The notes: generated by a model not told the origin, from the sequence alone. Positions 28,825-38,639 are shown, counted from the stretch's first letter. The stretch: DNA of 64,000 bases from Mangrovimonas sp. TPBH4 (GCF_001280505.1 NZ_LBIO01000037.1:62001-126000); one strand, 5' to 3'. Numbers and translations: made by a program.

Positions 28825-29652
28825 ATGCAGCAAATCATAAACTTTGTTATACGCAACAAAATCGTGCTTTTGTTTTTGCTCTTATTTGGTATCTCGCTTG
28901 CTTTAACCATTCAGTCCCATTCCTACCATAAAAGTAAATTTATCAGTTCGGCCAATTTCTTTACCGGAGGCATTTACAAACAAGCCTACGGGATAGGTCA
29001 GTATTTCAATTTAAGGACGGAAAACGAACAGTTAGTGGAAGAAAACGTAAGATTAAAAACCTTACTGTACAATTCCAAAATTGCCGATACTACTCAAGAG
29101 TTTCAAAAGGACACCTCTTTTTATGGAGGCGTATTTCGTTTCATCCCTGCCAGGGTCTATAAAAACAGTTATTCGGCCACCAAAAACTACTTGATGCTCA
29201 ACAAAGGGAAACGCGATGGTGTGCAACAGGATTATGGTGTTATTACTTCACAGGGCATTGTAGGAATTATTGAAAATACTTCCAATAAATACGCTACGGT
29301 ACTATCAATTTTGAATACCAAGAGTAAGATTAACGCCCAGCTTAAAAACTCCAATCACATAGGCTCCTTGGTCTGGAACACCAAATCGCATTCCTTGGTG
29401 CAACTTATCGACATTTCCCAATTTGCTTCAATTGCAGTTGGCGATACCATTATTACAGGAGGGCAGTCTACTATTTTCCCTAAGGGCGTTCCCATTGGAA
29501 CCATCGATGCCTTTACAACAGATATAAGTGGCGACACTTATACCATAGACGTAAAACTCTTTAACGACATGACCAATCTTGGCCATGTGTACATCATCGA
29601 GAATACCGATGCAGAAGAAATAAGAACCTTGGAACAATCGGTCGATGAATAA
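28825..29652 (+). CDS. mreC: Rod shape-determining protein MreC
   Basis: The 275-residue protein has one N-terminal membrane helix (about 13-29), a short coiled coil (about 65-80, with RTENEQLVEENVRLKTLL) and a periplasmic beta-domain with AARVYKNSYSATKNYLMLNKG-like and GVITSQGIVGII motifs typical of MreC. It links MreB to PBP2 and RodA. Its stop overlaps the mreD start by 8 bases. Confidence 0.95.
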   Translation: MQQIINFVIRNKIVLLFLLLFGISLALTIQSHSYHKSKFISSANFFTGGIYKQAYGIGQYFNLRTENEQLVEENVRLKTLLYNSKIADTTQEFQKDTSFYGGVFRFIPARVYKNSYSATKNYLMLNKGKRDGVQQDYGVITSQGIVGIIENTSNKYATVLSILNTKSKINAQLKNSNHIGSLVWNTKSHSLVQLIDISQFASIAVGDTIITGGQSTIFPKGVPIGTIDAFTTDISGDTYTIDVKLFNDMTNLGHVYIIENTDAEEIRTLEQSVDE

Positions 29653-30151
29653 CAGTACCATTTATACAATCTTACAATTTTTCACTTTGGTATTGGTCCA
29701 AGTATTGGTGCTCAACAACGTTAACTTTTTGGAGTACATCAACCCCTACCCTTACATCCTGTTCATATTGTTATTTCCGGTAAGAGCCAACAGGTCCCTT
29801 ATTATATTTTTAAGTTTTCTATTAGGATTTATGGTAGATCTCTTTTCTGATTCGGGAGGCATTCATGCAGCGGCCTGTGTCACCTTGGCATTTATTCGTC
29901 CTACGATTTTAAAATTTTCATTTGGAATGGTTTACGAACACCAAAGTATCAAATTCAGCCAGGTTGAATTTGGAAGACGCTTGGTCTATTTTTCGATAGC
30001 TACCCTCATCCATCATTTCATTATGTTTTCTTTAGAAGTTTTTAACATTTCTAAAATAATTTTAATCCTGCAAAAGACGTTATTCTCAAGTATTTTTACT
30101 ATAATACTAAGCCTATTGATTACGGTATTATTTAGCAGAAAACGTCGATGA
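29645..30151 (+). CDS. mreD: Rod shape-determining membrane protein MreD
   Basis: The 168-residue protein has about five membrane helices and the Bacteroidota MreD pattern: LVQVLVLNNVNFLEYINPYPYI-like N-terminus and GFMVDLFSDSGGIHAAAC near 60-78. It overlaps mreC by 8 bases and the PBP2 gene by 4 bases, so all three are translationally coupled. Part of the elongasome; sequence conservation in the family is low, and the call rests partly on position. Confidence 0.93.
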   Translation: MNNSTIYTILQFFTLVLVQVLVLNNVNFLEYINPYPYILFILLFPVRANRSLIIFLSFLLGFMVDLFSDSGGIHAAACVTLAFIRPTILKFSFGMVYEHQSIKFSQVEFGRRLVYFSIATLIHHFIMFSLEVFNISKIILILQKTLFSSIFTIILSLLITVLFSRKRR

Positions 30152-32082
30152 GAAAACTATTACTTTTTTCAACGGTTCTCCTTGTTGGAATTATCTTTAT
30201 TGCCCGGTTATTTTATCTCCAAGTCTACAATCAGACCGCCTATAACCTCCTTGAAGACAATGCCATTAGAAAGGTGTACGACTACCCCAAGAGAGGATAT
30301 GTGTACGATAGAAATGGCACCCTCTTGGTGGCCAACCAGCCATCTTATGATGTGATGGTCATACCTCGTGAAGTAGAACCTCTGGATACGCTTGAGTTTT
30401 GCAATCTATTAAAAATTACCAAAGAAGATTTTACGAGGCTTTACGATAAAGCCTACCATTACTCACCTAGGCTCCCTTCGGTTTTTGTTCCTCAATTATC
30501 CAAAAAGGATTATGCCATCCTTCAAGAGAAAATGCGCAAGTTTGAAGGTTTTTATATCCAAAAACGCTCCTTGAGGGATTACCAAACTTCCATTGGGGCG
30601 AACGTATTGGGTGATATCGGAGAAGTGAACAACGCCATTATCAAAAAGCAACCCTATTACAAAATGGGAGACCTTATAGGAAAACAGGGCGTTGAAATTT
30701 CATATGAAGAAGTTTTACGCGGCGTAAAAGGAATCAAGTTCATACAGAAGGATCGTTTCAACAGAAATATTGGCCCTTACAAAGATGGTATTTATGATAC
30801 CTTGCCCCAACCCGGAAAGGACATCACCATTACCATTGATGCCAAACTTCAGGAATATGGAGAGTTATTGATGAAACACAAGCGAGGCGGAATTATTGCC
30901 ATAGAACCTAGCAGTGGTGAAATTTTGACCATGGTATCCGCACCTAGCTACAACCCCAATCTTTTGGTTGGTAGAGACCGTTCTAAAAATTTCACAAGAC
31001 TGTACCGAGACACCTTGGCCAAGCCCTTATACGATCGCGGGCTCCAAGCTATGTATCCTCCTGGATCGCCGTTTAAGGTGCTGAATGCCCTTATTGGCCT
31101 ACAAGAAGGCGTGGTAACTCCAAAAGACAGATTTACCTGCAATCATGGCTATCGCTATGGAAACAGGAAAATGGGCTGCCATGGACATTCAGGTATTGCT
31201 AATATGGACATTGGAATCTACAAATCCTGTAACACCTATTTTGCCAATGTGTATAGACGTATCATGGACAAATATGAAACGCCTGCCCAAGGCATGGATG
31301 TCTGGAGCAACCATATTAAAAGCTTTGGTTTAGGAGACTACTTAGGTTACGACCTTCGTATTGGTCAGCCCGGTAAAATACCGGATGCCTCTACATATGA
31401 TAGGGCCTATGGAAAAAACCGCTGGTACACCACCTTTACCCTGTCCAATGCCATAGGTCAAGGAGAAGTATTGACCACCCCTATCCAATTGGCAAATATG
31501 GCGGCCGCCATTGGTAACCGAGGCTTCTATTATACGCCTCACATTATAAAAGAAATTGAAAACGATACAATAGACAGCAAATATCTAACCCGTCACAATA
31601 CCACTATAGACAAGGTTCATTTTGAACCTGTCATTCAAGGGATGTTTGACGTATACAATAAAGGAACAGCCGAGTACTTGCAGGTTCCCGGCATAGAAAT
31701 CTGTGGAAAAACAGGAACTGCGGAGAACTTTACCAAAATAGACGGAGTGAAAACTCAATTGACAGACCATTCCATTTTTGTAGCTTTTGCTCCAAAAGAC
31801 GATCCTAAAATTGCCATTGCCGTATTTGTAGAAAACGGCTACTGGGGAAGTCGCTTTGCTGGGCGTATCGCTAGTTTAATGATTGAAAAATACCTGAGAG
31901 GCACTATTTCCCGAACCGATATGGAAAATTGGATTCTAACCCATAGTTTGGAAAACGAATACAACAAACCTTATTCTGGAGAACCATTCCAGATCAACGG
32001 GAAAACCACGCTTCAAGTCATTCCTAATTATCGAGACACCCCAAATATCAATACAACCAATTCTGAGACCCCGCTTCCATAG
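30148..32082 (+). CDS. mrdA: Penicillin-binding protein 2, elongasome transpeptidase
   Basis: Cross-links side-wall peptidoglycan. The 644-residue protein has an N-terminal membrane anchor (5-25), a dimerisation domain (about 50-215) and a transpeptidase domain with the three catalytic motifs SPFK (Ser307-Lys310), SCN (360-362) and KTG (521-523). Length is normal for Bacteroidota PBP2. It overlaps mreD by 4 bases and precedes rodA by 16 bases. The C-terminal 30 residues are polar and rich in Asn and Thr, without clear function. Confidence 0.96.
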   Translation: MRKLLLFSTVLLVGIIFIARLFYLQVYNQTAYNLLEDNAIRKVYDYPKRGYVYDRNGTLLVANQPSYDVMVIPREVEPLDTLEFCNLLKITKEDFTRLYDKAYHYSPRLPSVFVPQLSKKDYAILQEKMRKFEGFYIQKRSLRDYQTSIGANVLGDIGEVNNAIIKKQPYYKMGDLIGKQGVEISYEEVLRGVKGIKFIQKDRFNRNIGPYKDGIYDTLPQPGKDITITIDAKLQEYGELLMKHKRGGIIAIEPSSGEILTMVSAPSYNPNLLVGRDRSKNFTRLYRDTLAKPLYDRGLQAMYPPGSPFKVLNALIGLQEGVVTPKDRFTCNHGYRYGNRKMGCHGHSGIANMDIGIYKSCNTYFANVYRRIMDKYETPAQGMDVWSNHIKSFGLGDYLGYDLRIGQPGKIPDASTYDRAYGKNRWYTTFTLSNAIGQGEVLTTPIQLANMAAAIGNRGFYYTPHIIKEIENDTIDSKYLTRHNTTIDKVHFEPVIQGMFDVYNKGTAEYLQVPGIEICGKTGTAENFTKIDGVKTQLTDHSIFVAFAPKDDPKIAIAVFVENGYWGSRFAGRIASLMIEKYLRGTISRTDMENWILTHSLENEYNKPYSGEPFQINGKTTLQVIPNYRDTPNINTTNSETPLP

Positions 32083-32098
32083 ATAGAACCACTAACGC

Positions 32099-33376
32099 AT
32101 GCACAGAGAACACATAGGATTACGATTTGACTGGATTACCATTATACTGTTTTTAATTTTGGTTGGATTTGGATGGATCAATATTATGTCGGCTTCGCAC
32201 ATGGGAGACATTACCAATTATTTTGATATGGACCAACCCTATGGCAAACAGTTAATGTTTATCATGATGACTTTGGCCCTTATTGTCATTATCCTCTCTA
32301 TTGAAGCCAAGTTTTACGAACGCTTTGCCAGTGTTATATATTTGGTGTCCCTCATTTCCCTTGCAGGGCTATTTGTCTTTGGAAAAAATGTAAATGGCGC
32401 TACCTCGTGGTATGGCATTGGAGGCATGACCATCCAACCCAGTGAATTTGCCAAATTTGCAACTTCACTTGCAGTCGCTAAACATATCAGCGATTTGCAA
32501 ACCAATATGAAATTCCTCAAGGACCAATTAAAAACCATTGCCATCATTTTTATCCCGGCACTATTGATTCTGCTGCAAAACGATGCTGGAAGTACCATTG
32601 TTTACGCCTCTTTCTTCTTTGTGTTTTACAGAGAAGGTCTGCAACAGATTTACCTCATCATTGGTGTGATTATTATGGTGTTATCGGTGCTTTCATTAAA
32701 ATTTGGTGTATTGCCCACCTCACTATTCTCCGCACTCATTATATTAGGACTTTACTTCTTTAAGAAAAAGAAGCAAGTTTCATTCCTAATGCCCTTGACC
32801 ATATTGGCACTTTGTATTGGCTTCTCCTTTGCCGTACGCAATTTTTATGACCATGTCCTAAAGGCACACCAAAAGGATCGTATCAGTCTTTGGTTACGTC
32901 TCGAAAAGGATCCGGATAAATTGCAGGAAATGAAAAAAACCATCCTCTACAACCTCAACGAATCTGAAAAAGCAATCAGTTCTGGAGGATTGACAGGAAA
33001 AGGTTTTTTACAGGGTACCCGAACTACTGGGAAATTTGTTCCAGAACAGCACACCGATTACATTTTTAGTACCGTTGGTGAAGAATGGGGCTTTTTAGGA
33101 ACTACCATGGTGGTTGTTCTATTTGTGGCTCTCATAATGAGAGTCCTCTACCTTGCCGAAACCCAAAAAAGTCAATTTAGTAGGGTGTATGGTTATTGTG
33201 TAGCTTCCATTTTATTTGTGCATTTCACCATAAACACAGGAATGGTTATGGGACTGATTCCTACGGTTGGGATTCCCTTGCCATTTTTTAGTTACGGTGG
33301 TTCCGGTCTATGGGGCTTTACAATCCTGTTATTCATTTTCATTAAACTGGACTCCAACAAAATAAATGAGTGGTAA
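32099..33376 (+). CDS. rodA: Peptidoglycan glycosyltransferase RodA (SEDS family)
   Basis: The 425-residue polytopic protein has about ten membrane helices. SEDS motifs are visible: NGATSWYGIGGMTIQPSEFAK-like loop near 100-120, LQNDAGSTIVY near 160, TGKGFLQGTRTTGKFVPEQHTDYIF-like catalytic loop near 302-322 and GIPLPFFSYGGSGL near 390-403. RodA polymerises glycan strands with PBP2, encoded 16 bases upstream. Last gene of the mre operon. Confidence 0.96.
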   Translation: MHREHIGLRFDWITIILFLILVGFGWINIMSASHMGDITNYFDMDQPYGKQLMFIMMTLALIVIILSIEAKFYERFASVIYLVSLISLAGLFVFGKNVNGATSWYGIGGMTIQPSEFAKFATSLAVAKHISDLQTNMKFLKDQLKTIAIIFIPALLILLQNDAGSTIVYASFFFVFYREGLQQIYLIIGVIIMVLSVLSLKFGVLPTSLFSALIILGLYFFKKKKQVSFLMPLTILALCIGFSFAVRNFYDHVLKAHQKDRISLWLRLEKDPDKLQEMKKTILYNLNESEKAISSGGLTGKGFLQGTRTTGKFVPEQHTDYIFSTVGEEWGFLGTTMVVVLFVALIMRVLYLAETQKSQFSRVYGYCVASILFVHFTINTGMVMGLIPTVGIPLPFFSYGGSGLWGFTILLFIFIKLDSNKINEW

Positions 33377-33526
33377 TTTTTTATCTGTTCGTAAATCTCA
33401 ATAAAAACAGGCTTTTTGTGAGGTAAACCAACACCCTCCAATTTTACAGCGTAATTACTGACATACAATTCTTTAGGGTTAATAAATCTTTTCGTACATT
33501 TATGTATCACCTTAAGAATCAATACA

Positions 33527-34138
33527 ATGTCATTTATCAAAAAATCTTCACGAAGTGTCCTTATTGGAGGTTTGTTTTTTATGGTTCCTGCCCTAATTGT
33601 GATCATGTTATTTGGAAAGGCCTTGAAACTTATTTTGCCTTTAGCAAAAACACTATCCAATATTTTTGATCTTCATTCGGTATTTGGGACTGCGTCAGTG
33701 ACCCTAATGAGCATTGTGTTGCTATTTCTTATTTGTGCTGCCGTGGGATTGTTTTTACAAAAGGGCTTTGTAACGAAATGGAGCCCACAAACAGAGCAGC
33801 GCCTCTTCTTTCATTTCCCCTCGTTTCAAATGCTTAAATACCGCCTTTTGGATGACTCCCAACTAGAAAACTCAGACCTATGGCAAGCTATTTTATTAAA
33901 AGAAGACCACCATTATACTATTGCATTTATTACAGACGATACACACCCCAATTATTTGGCTCTGTATTTACCCGATGCCCCAAAAATGGATGCGGGACAA
34001 ATTAGATATGTATTGAAATCTGAATGCGAATACTTCCCCATTACTATGAAGCAAGCCATGAACGCCCTGCATGATTTTGGTAAATTTCCAGATTTCAACA
34101 AACTATTGCCTTCTGTTTCGTCCACAACTACACCTTAA
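33527..34138 (+). CDS. DUF502 family membrane protein
   Basis: The 203-residue protein has two N-terminal membrane helices (about 11-31 and 55-80) linked by a short loop, then a soluble domain, which is the DUF502 layout. Motifs such as GGLFFMVPALIVIML and the C-terminal part resemble that family. Function is unknown; some DUF502 members have been linked to membrane permeability. It starts 150 bases after rodA and is 28 bases upstream of the next outer-membrane gene. Confidence 0.7.
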   Translation: MSFIKKSSRSVLIGGLFFMVPALIVIMLFGKALKLILPLAKTLSNIFDLHSVFGTASVTLMSIVLLFLICAAVGLFLQKGFVTKWSPQTEQRLFFHFPSFQMLKYRLLDDSQLENSDLWQAILLKEDHHYTIAFITDDTHPNYLALYLPDAPKMDAGQIRYVLKSECEYFPITMKQAMNALHDFGKFPDFNKLLPSVSSTTTP

Positions 34139-34166
34139 CCTATTAACTAGTAAATATTAAAATTCC

Positions 34167-35327
34167 ATGACCCTCAAAATTTCACCCAACAATAAAAGTT
34201 TCTGTCTTCAAAGCTTATTAATAGGTATAGTTATACTGCTTAGTGGCTCTTTTAAATGTAAGTCCCAAGAAATCTATACAGATCCAACAACAAAAGATAG
34301 CATTATTGCCAACACCTACCCCTACGTATTGCCCGCTTGGGGCCAAAAGGTTCAAGAACGAGGCTTCGCGGACCAAATGCAGCTACCTTTTGGTCTTAAT
34401 ATTAATTACGTAAATGCCTTCGTTGATCTGGAAATTACAGAATTTGAGTTATTGCTTGGCAACAATACAGACTTGACAGGAATCATCAATACAGAAACCT
34501 TGAATTTCCAGGAAGTAAGTGGTACCACCAATGGCGTCAACTTTAGAGCCGATGCTTGGGTATTGCCCTTTTTAAACATTTACGCCCTATTTTCTACGGT
34601 AAAAGGAGGCACTAATGTGAGTTTACAGCCCACTTGGAAAGACAGCACGGGAGAAATCATGCTGCAACTCCCCCAGTTTTCATCGGAAGTAAAATTTGAT
34701 GCCCTAGCCTATGGTGTAGGGACCACCTTGGTTTTTGGGTGGAATAGGTATTTCTCCAGTATCGATTTAAATTATTCCCGTACCGATACCGATTTACTAA
34801 AAGAACAAATTGGCTATTTAACCCTGTCTGCCCGTTTGGGCCATTCCTTCAGGCTGAGCCATCGAAAAAAAGACATGTTCATAGCCCCATACTTGGGAAT
34901 GATGTACCGTGACTTTGTGGGATCCGATGGTAGCAGTGGGCAAATAAACCTTCATGAGGTTTTCCCAGACTTGGATGCCACTTTCAATGAAAGAATCACC
35001 AATAAAATTGCCGCTAACCAGGAACTAATAGACAACCCTACAACCCCTCCTGCCCAAAAATTAAAATTGCAAGCCCAAAACCAAGCACTTAACACCATTC
35101 AGGAGAGAGTTAACGATAGTGGCGTGTTTACTACGAGTTTTAATTATTTCATCAGGAAAGAACTGATTCAGTCCATCACCTTCCAATTTGGCTTCAATTT
35201 TCAACTGAATAAACATTGGATGCTTCGTGGAGAATATGGAGTGGCCGATTCCCAACGATTTTTAATGACCGGGCTCCAATACCGCTTCGGCATAAAAAAA
35301 AGATCTTATAAAGAACTCCTACAATAA
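34167..35327 (+). CDS. Predicted outer-membrane beta-barrel protein
   Basis: I do not recognise a named family for this 386-residue protein. It has a hydrophobic signal segment (about 15-32), then alternating hydrophobic/polar strands and a C-terminal repeat of barrel-like strands (FQFGFNFQLNKHWMLRGEYG, GLQYRFGI). A helical insert with TTPPAQKLKLQAQNQAL lies near residue 290. It is the first of four exported envelope proteins on the same strand (34167-38585). Inferred location: outer membrane; function unknown. Confidence 0.65.
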   Translation: MTLKISPNNKSFCLQSLLIGIVILLSGSFKCKSQEIYTDPTTKDSIIANTYPYVLPAWGQKVQERGFADQMQLPFGLNINYVNAFVDLEITEFELLLGNNTDLTGIINTETLNFQEVSGTTNGVNFRADAWVLPFLNIYALFSTVKGGTNVSLQPTWKDSTGEIMLQLPQFSSEVKFDALAYGVGTTLVFGWNRYFSSIDLNYSRTDTDLLKEQIGYLTLSARLGHSFRLSHRKKDMFIAPYLGMMYRDFVGSDGSSGQINLHEVFPDLDATFNERITNKIAANQELIDNPTTPPAQKLKLQAQNQALNTIQERVNDSGVFTTSFNYFIRKELIQSITFQFGFNFQLNKHWMLRGEYGVADSQRFLMTGLQYRFGIKKRSYKELLQ

Positions 35328-35377
35328 TGCGCCCAATTATGACTTAACCACAGCTTTGGATTTTAAAATGTAACGCT

Positions 35378-36529
35378 ATGCACACAAAATTTCTTTTCGC
35401 CCTTCTTGCCATCCTACTTGTAATGACTGCACAAGGCCAACCAAAAGGCATTAAACGCTACATGGAAAAAAGGGAACAGAAAAAAGACAGTGCCATTGCT
35501 GAGGGCCGTCCCTTTATGAGCATTATTGCAGGTCCCGGTTATACTCCTGAAAATGGCCTGTTGGTGGGAGCAGGTATGATCTATACCTTTAAAACCAATC
35601 GAAAGGACAGCCTGATACAACGTTCTTCGGTGCCTTTTATGGGGTTTATTAGTACCAAAGGGAACTATGGCTTTAACTCCAACCTTAGAACCTTTTGGCT
35701 GGAAGATAAGCTTCGAGTAAATATATTGGCGAAATTTTCGGTAGCCAACGACAATTATTTTGGAGTTGGATTTTCGTCTATCAAACAATTGGAAGAGGGC
35801 GATTCCACCACGGCCTTCAAACGGCAGAAGTTCATTGTCAAACCGCTTATTATGTACCAACCCATAAAACACCTGTATGTGGGTGGTGGCTTCGATTTTA
35901 ACTCCACAAAAGTTTTGGAAACCAACCCAGTCATGGCGGAAGATGCGTATTACAATCAATTTGGGCCAGATAATTTTAATTCCGGTTTAACCGTTACCGT
36001 GAATTACGACAGTAGAGACATCATCGTAAATCCATATAAAGGCTACTTCTTCAATTTTGCAGCCGGCTTCTACGGAGATTATTTGGGCGGTGACAACAAG
36101 TACAACATTTACGAACTCGACTTTAGGACCTACCACCAAATCCACCGACCGGGTAACACCATTGCCCTAAAACTATATGGCCGGTTTGGAAGTGGGGACA
36201 TCCCTTATGAAGAACTCACCAAACTAGGAGGCGGTGATGGCTTGCGAGGCTATATTGAAGGTCATTACAGAGACCGTACGGGGCTTTATTTTCTAACAGA
36301 ATGGCGGCATATGTTTTTAAAACAGGATGGAAACATGAGCAAACACGGGATGGTGACATGGTTGGGCTCTGGCACCATAGCCTATAACCCCGACAGTATT
36401 GAAGAGTGGATCCCCAACTTTGGAATTGGCTATCGTTTTGAGGTGCAACCTCGCATGAATGTCAGGATAGATTTTGGAATCGGAAGGGAATCTTCTGGCT
36501 TGTACTTTAATTTTACAGAGGCTTTTTAA
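35378..36529 (+). CDS. Omp85/BamA-type C-terminal barrel protein without POTRA domains
   Basis: The 383-residue protein has a signal peptide (to about residue 20, AQGQ) and then an Omp85-like 16-strand barrel. The hallmark lid-loop motif appears as GDGLRGYIEGHYRD near 285-300, and the chain ends in Phe (YFNFTEAF), as outer-membrane barrel proteins do. Unlike BamA or TamA it has no POTRA repeats, only about 30 charged residues before the barrel. It belongs with BamA/TamA-family surface-antigen proteins of uncertain role. It is followed by the DUF2092 and DUF6515 genes. Confidence 0.8.
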   Translation: MHTKFLFALLAILLVMTAQGQPKGIKRYMEKREQKKDSAIAEGRPFMSIIAGPGYTPENGLLVGAGMIYTFKTNRKDSLIQRSSVPFMGFISTKGNYGFNSNLRTFWLEDKLRVNILAKFSVANDNYFGVGFSSIKQLEEGDSTTAFKRQKFIVKPLIMYQPIKHLYVGGGFDFNSTKVLETNPVMAEDAYYNQFGPDNFNSGLTVTVNYDSRDIIVNPYKGYFFNFAAGFYGDYLGGDNKYNIYELDFRTYHQIHRPGNTIALKLYGRFGSGDIPYEELTKLGGGDGLRGYIEGHYRDRTGLYFLTEWRHMFLKQDGNMSKHGMVTWLGSGTIAYNPDSIEEWIPNFGIGYRFEVQPRMNVRIDFGIGRESSGLYFNFTEAF

Positions 36530-36602
36530 ACAGCTCACCCAAACAAAGCAACAAAAAACTTTATATATTTAATTATCAAGAATTTACACACAAAACATCT
36601 TG

Positions 36603-36631
36603 TTGTAATTCACATTTTTTAAGTAACTTTA
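36603..36631 (+). promoter_or_regulatory. Candidate promoter of the DUF2092 gene
   Basis: TTG (36603-36605) and TAACTTTA (36624-36631, one mismatch from TAnnTTTG) are 18 bases apart. A start near 36638 gives a leader of about 70 bases. Confidence 0.45.
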
Positions 36632-36707
36632 AAATTCTAAAGTCCTTCAAAGACTTTGCCCCTCTTCTAGGCCTACTCGACTATTTTTCAATTGTAAACT
36701 TCCAATT

Positions 36708-37439
36708 ATGAAAAACATACTTCTATTAGCATTAACGCTTGTTATCCTTCCACTGCACGGACATGCCCAATCAGCCAAGGACATTGACGCTGAAGCCGTC
36801 CGCGTTTTAGACCAAATGACGGATGTTATTAGTGAATTGACCTCATGCAGTGTCCATGTAAAAAACGCTATAGACAGCCTTAACGCCAAAAACAAGCTCG
36901 TCAAATATCACCGCACCAGTGATGTAAAGTTTTCGGGACCGGACAAATTACTCATACTAATGCAAGGAGACACAGGGCATAAAGGCTATTGGTACGATGG
37001 TTCTTTCCTTACCTACTACTCCTACGACGAAAACAATTATATCACCTTGGAGACGCCCAATACCACATTGGAAATGATCGATGCCATGCACAAACGCTTC
37101 GACTTCGAATTTCCAGGTGCAGACTTCTTCTACCCTCATTTTGTAGACGATATTTTAGACGAATTCCAATCTGTTAAATATAAAGGCAGTGCCAAGATCG
37201 ATGGAGAGAACTGTGACCATGTTATTGCGGACAATGACAAAATGCAGGTTGAAATTTGGGTCTCTAAAGATGCCCCCAATATGCCCAAACGCTTTTTAAT
37301 CACCCATAAAGATGAGCATAACCGCCAATACGAAAGTGTGTTTAGCAATTGGAACCTCAGCCCTGTCATTCCCGATGAAACCTTTGTTTTTACAGCTCCG
37401 GCCAATTCCAAACTTATTAGTGTCATGTCCAAATTATAA
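36708..37439 (+). CDS. DUF2092 family exported protein
   Basis: The 243-residue protein has a signal peptide (ILLLALTLVILPLHGHAQ) and a lipoprotein-carrier-like beta fold (similar to LolA/LolB) seen in DUF2092: VKFSGPDKLLILMQGD, GYWYDGSFLTYYSYDENNY and a C-terminal FSNWNLSPVIPDETFVF. Such folds bind lipids or hydrophobic ligands, but the function of this family is unknown. The DUF6515 gene follows 18 bases downstream, so they are co-transcribed. Confidence 0.8.
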   Translation: MKNILLLALTLVILPLHGHAQSAKDIDAEAVRVLDQMTDVISELTSCSVHVKNAIDSLNAKNKLVKYHRTSDVKFSGPDKLLILMQGDTGHKGYWYDGSFLTYYSYDENNYITLETPNTTLEMIDAMHKRFDFEFPGADFFYPHFVDDILDEFQSVKYKGSAKIDGENCDHVIADNDKMQVEIWVSKDAPNMPKRFLITHKDEHNRQYESVFSNWNLSPVIPDETFVFTAPANSKLISVMSKL

Positions 37440-37457
37440 CCTCACATTTCTATTATT

Positions 37458-38585
37458 ATGAAACCATCTATATCAATATCTCCCAAAATAAAATCTTATT
37501 TAAGTGCCTTGGTTATGCTAATAGCACTAAGCTTGCCAACCACTGTATTGTCACAACGTCTCAGCCATCGCCCTGCAGGAGGAGGACGGTCTATGGCAAG
37601 AACCACACCTAGTCGCAGTCGCCCAGCCTCGACTCCAAAAGTCAATCGCTCCACGCGACCAACAACATCCAAGCCTACCATTAATGGAGGGCACACAACT
37701 ACTAGACCTTCAACACGACCTAGCACCACTACCAAAACGCCCAACAAACCTACTACTACAAGGCCCACAACCAATAGGCCAAACACCTCAACAAACCGAC
37801 CTACATCCAATGTAAAAAACCATACTACCAACAGACCTGGAAACAATAACGCTAACCGACCTGGAAATAACAACAATAACAGACCTGGGAATAATGCCAA
37901 CCGTCCGGGGAATAACAATAACAGGCCAGGGAACAACAATAATAGGCCAGGGAATAACAACAATCGTCCTGGGGGCAACACCAATATTAATATTAACGTA
38001 AATAATAGGAACCATCACAATACCTATGTACGCCATAATTCTAGGCCATACCATAGACCGCCCCACCATTACGGAGGTCATTTTTATTACTCCTACCATC
38101 CTTACTATTACCATCCTTTCCGTCCTTTTTATTGGGGAAGCTATTGGCATCCTTGGGGCTATTTTGTGACTACCTTAGCCACCACTGCCATTGTGGTGAG
38201 TATTATCGACGCAGCCAGTGATGACAACGAAGAATACCACTATGACAATGGGACCTATTACCTAAAAACGGAGGAAGGTTTTGTAGCAGTTCAAGCACCT
38301 GTAGGCGCTCAAGTGCCCTCCATCCCACAAGAAGCGCAAACCGTCACGGTTAATAACACTAACAATTATTACTACGGAGGCGCCTTTTATGAAAAAAATG
38401 CCGACGGTTATGTGGTAGTACCAGCCACTGCAGGGACTATTGTACCAGGCCTACCGGAAGGTGGTGAAGAAGTAAAAATAGGAGACATTACCTATGTACA
38501 ATATGGAGACACCTACTACCAACCCATACAAGTAGACGGGAAAAACATGTATGAAATCGTGGATGTTACCACAGAAGAAAAATAA
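37458..38585 (+). CDS. DUF6515 family exported protein with RPGNNN repeats
   Basis: The 375-residue protein has a signal segment (about 13-32), a low-complexity Arg/Pro/Thr/Asn region (40-178) containing seven RPGNN-type repeats, a His/Tyr/Pro-rich stretch (187-234), one membrane helix (about 236-252, FVTTLATTAIVVSIIDAA), and two repeated C-terminal modules (NGTYYLKTEEGFVAVQAP, GAFYEKNADGYVVVPA) of the DUF6515 kind. Function unknown; repeats of basic and Pro residues suggest a flexible cell-wall-contacting segment (inference). Confidence 0.8.
   Translation: MKPSISISPKIKSYLSALVMLIALSLPTTVLSQRLSHRPAGGGRSMARTTPSRSRPASTPKVNRSTRPTTSKPTINGGHTTTRPSTRPSTTTKTPNKPTTTRPTTNRPNTSTNRPTSNVKNHTTNRPGNNNANRPGNNNNNRPGNNANRPGNNNNRPGNNNNRPGNNNNRPGGNTNININVNNRNHHNTYVRHNSRPYHRPPHHYGGHFYYSYHPYYYHPFRPFYWGSYWHPWGYFVTTLATTAIVVSIIDAASDDNEEYHYDNGTYYLKTEEGFVAVQAPVGAQVPSIPQEAQTVTVNNTNNYYYGGAFYEKNADGYVVVPATAGTIVPGLPEGGEEVKIGDITYVQYGDTYYQPIQVDGKNMYEIVDVTTEEK
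37833..37973 (+). repeat. Tandem RPGNNN-coding repeat
   Basis: Seven imperfect copies of 15-21 bases encode RPG followed by two to five Asn (residues 126-172 of the DUF6515 protein). Codons for the same residues differ between copies, so the repeat is kept at protein level. Confidence 0.85.
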
Positions 38586-38601
38586 TACGATTGCTTCCAT
38601 A

Positions 38602-38639
38602 AAAAATCGGTGGTTTCTTAATTGAAACCACCGATTTTT
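38602..38639. terminator. Bidirectional terminator
   Basis: A 16-base perfect stem, AAAAATCGGTGGTTTC with its complement and loop TTAATT, lies between the converging DUF6515 and alcohol dehydrogenase genes, with A-run on one side and T-run on the other. Confidence 0.9.

Noticed and set aside
35414..35959. Minus-strand frame of 181 codons
   Set aside because: Lies wholly inside the Omp85-type gene on the other strand and shows no signal peptide or domain.
37833..37973. CRISPR-like regularly spaced repeat
   Set aside because: Units are short, contiguous, in frame and encode a protein repeat; no spacers or cas genes.
37496..37984. Minus-strand frame of 162 codons rich in Leu, Gly and Pro
   Set aside because: It is the antisense of the RPGNNN repeat of the DUF6515 gene; low complexity produces the open frame.
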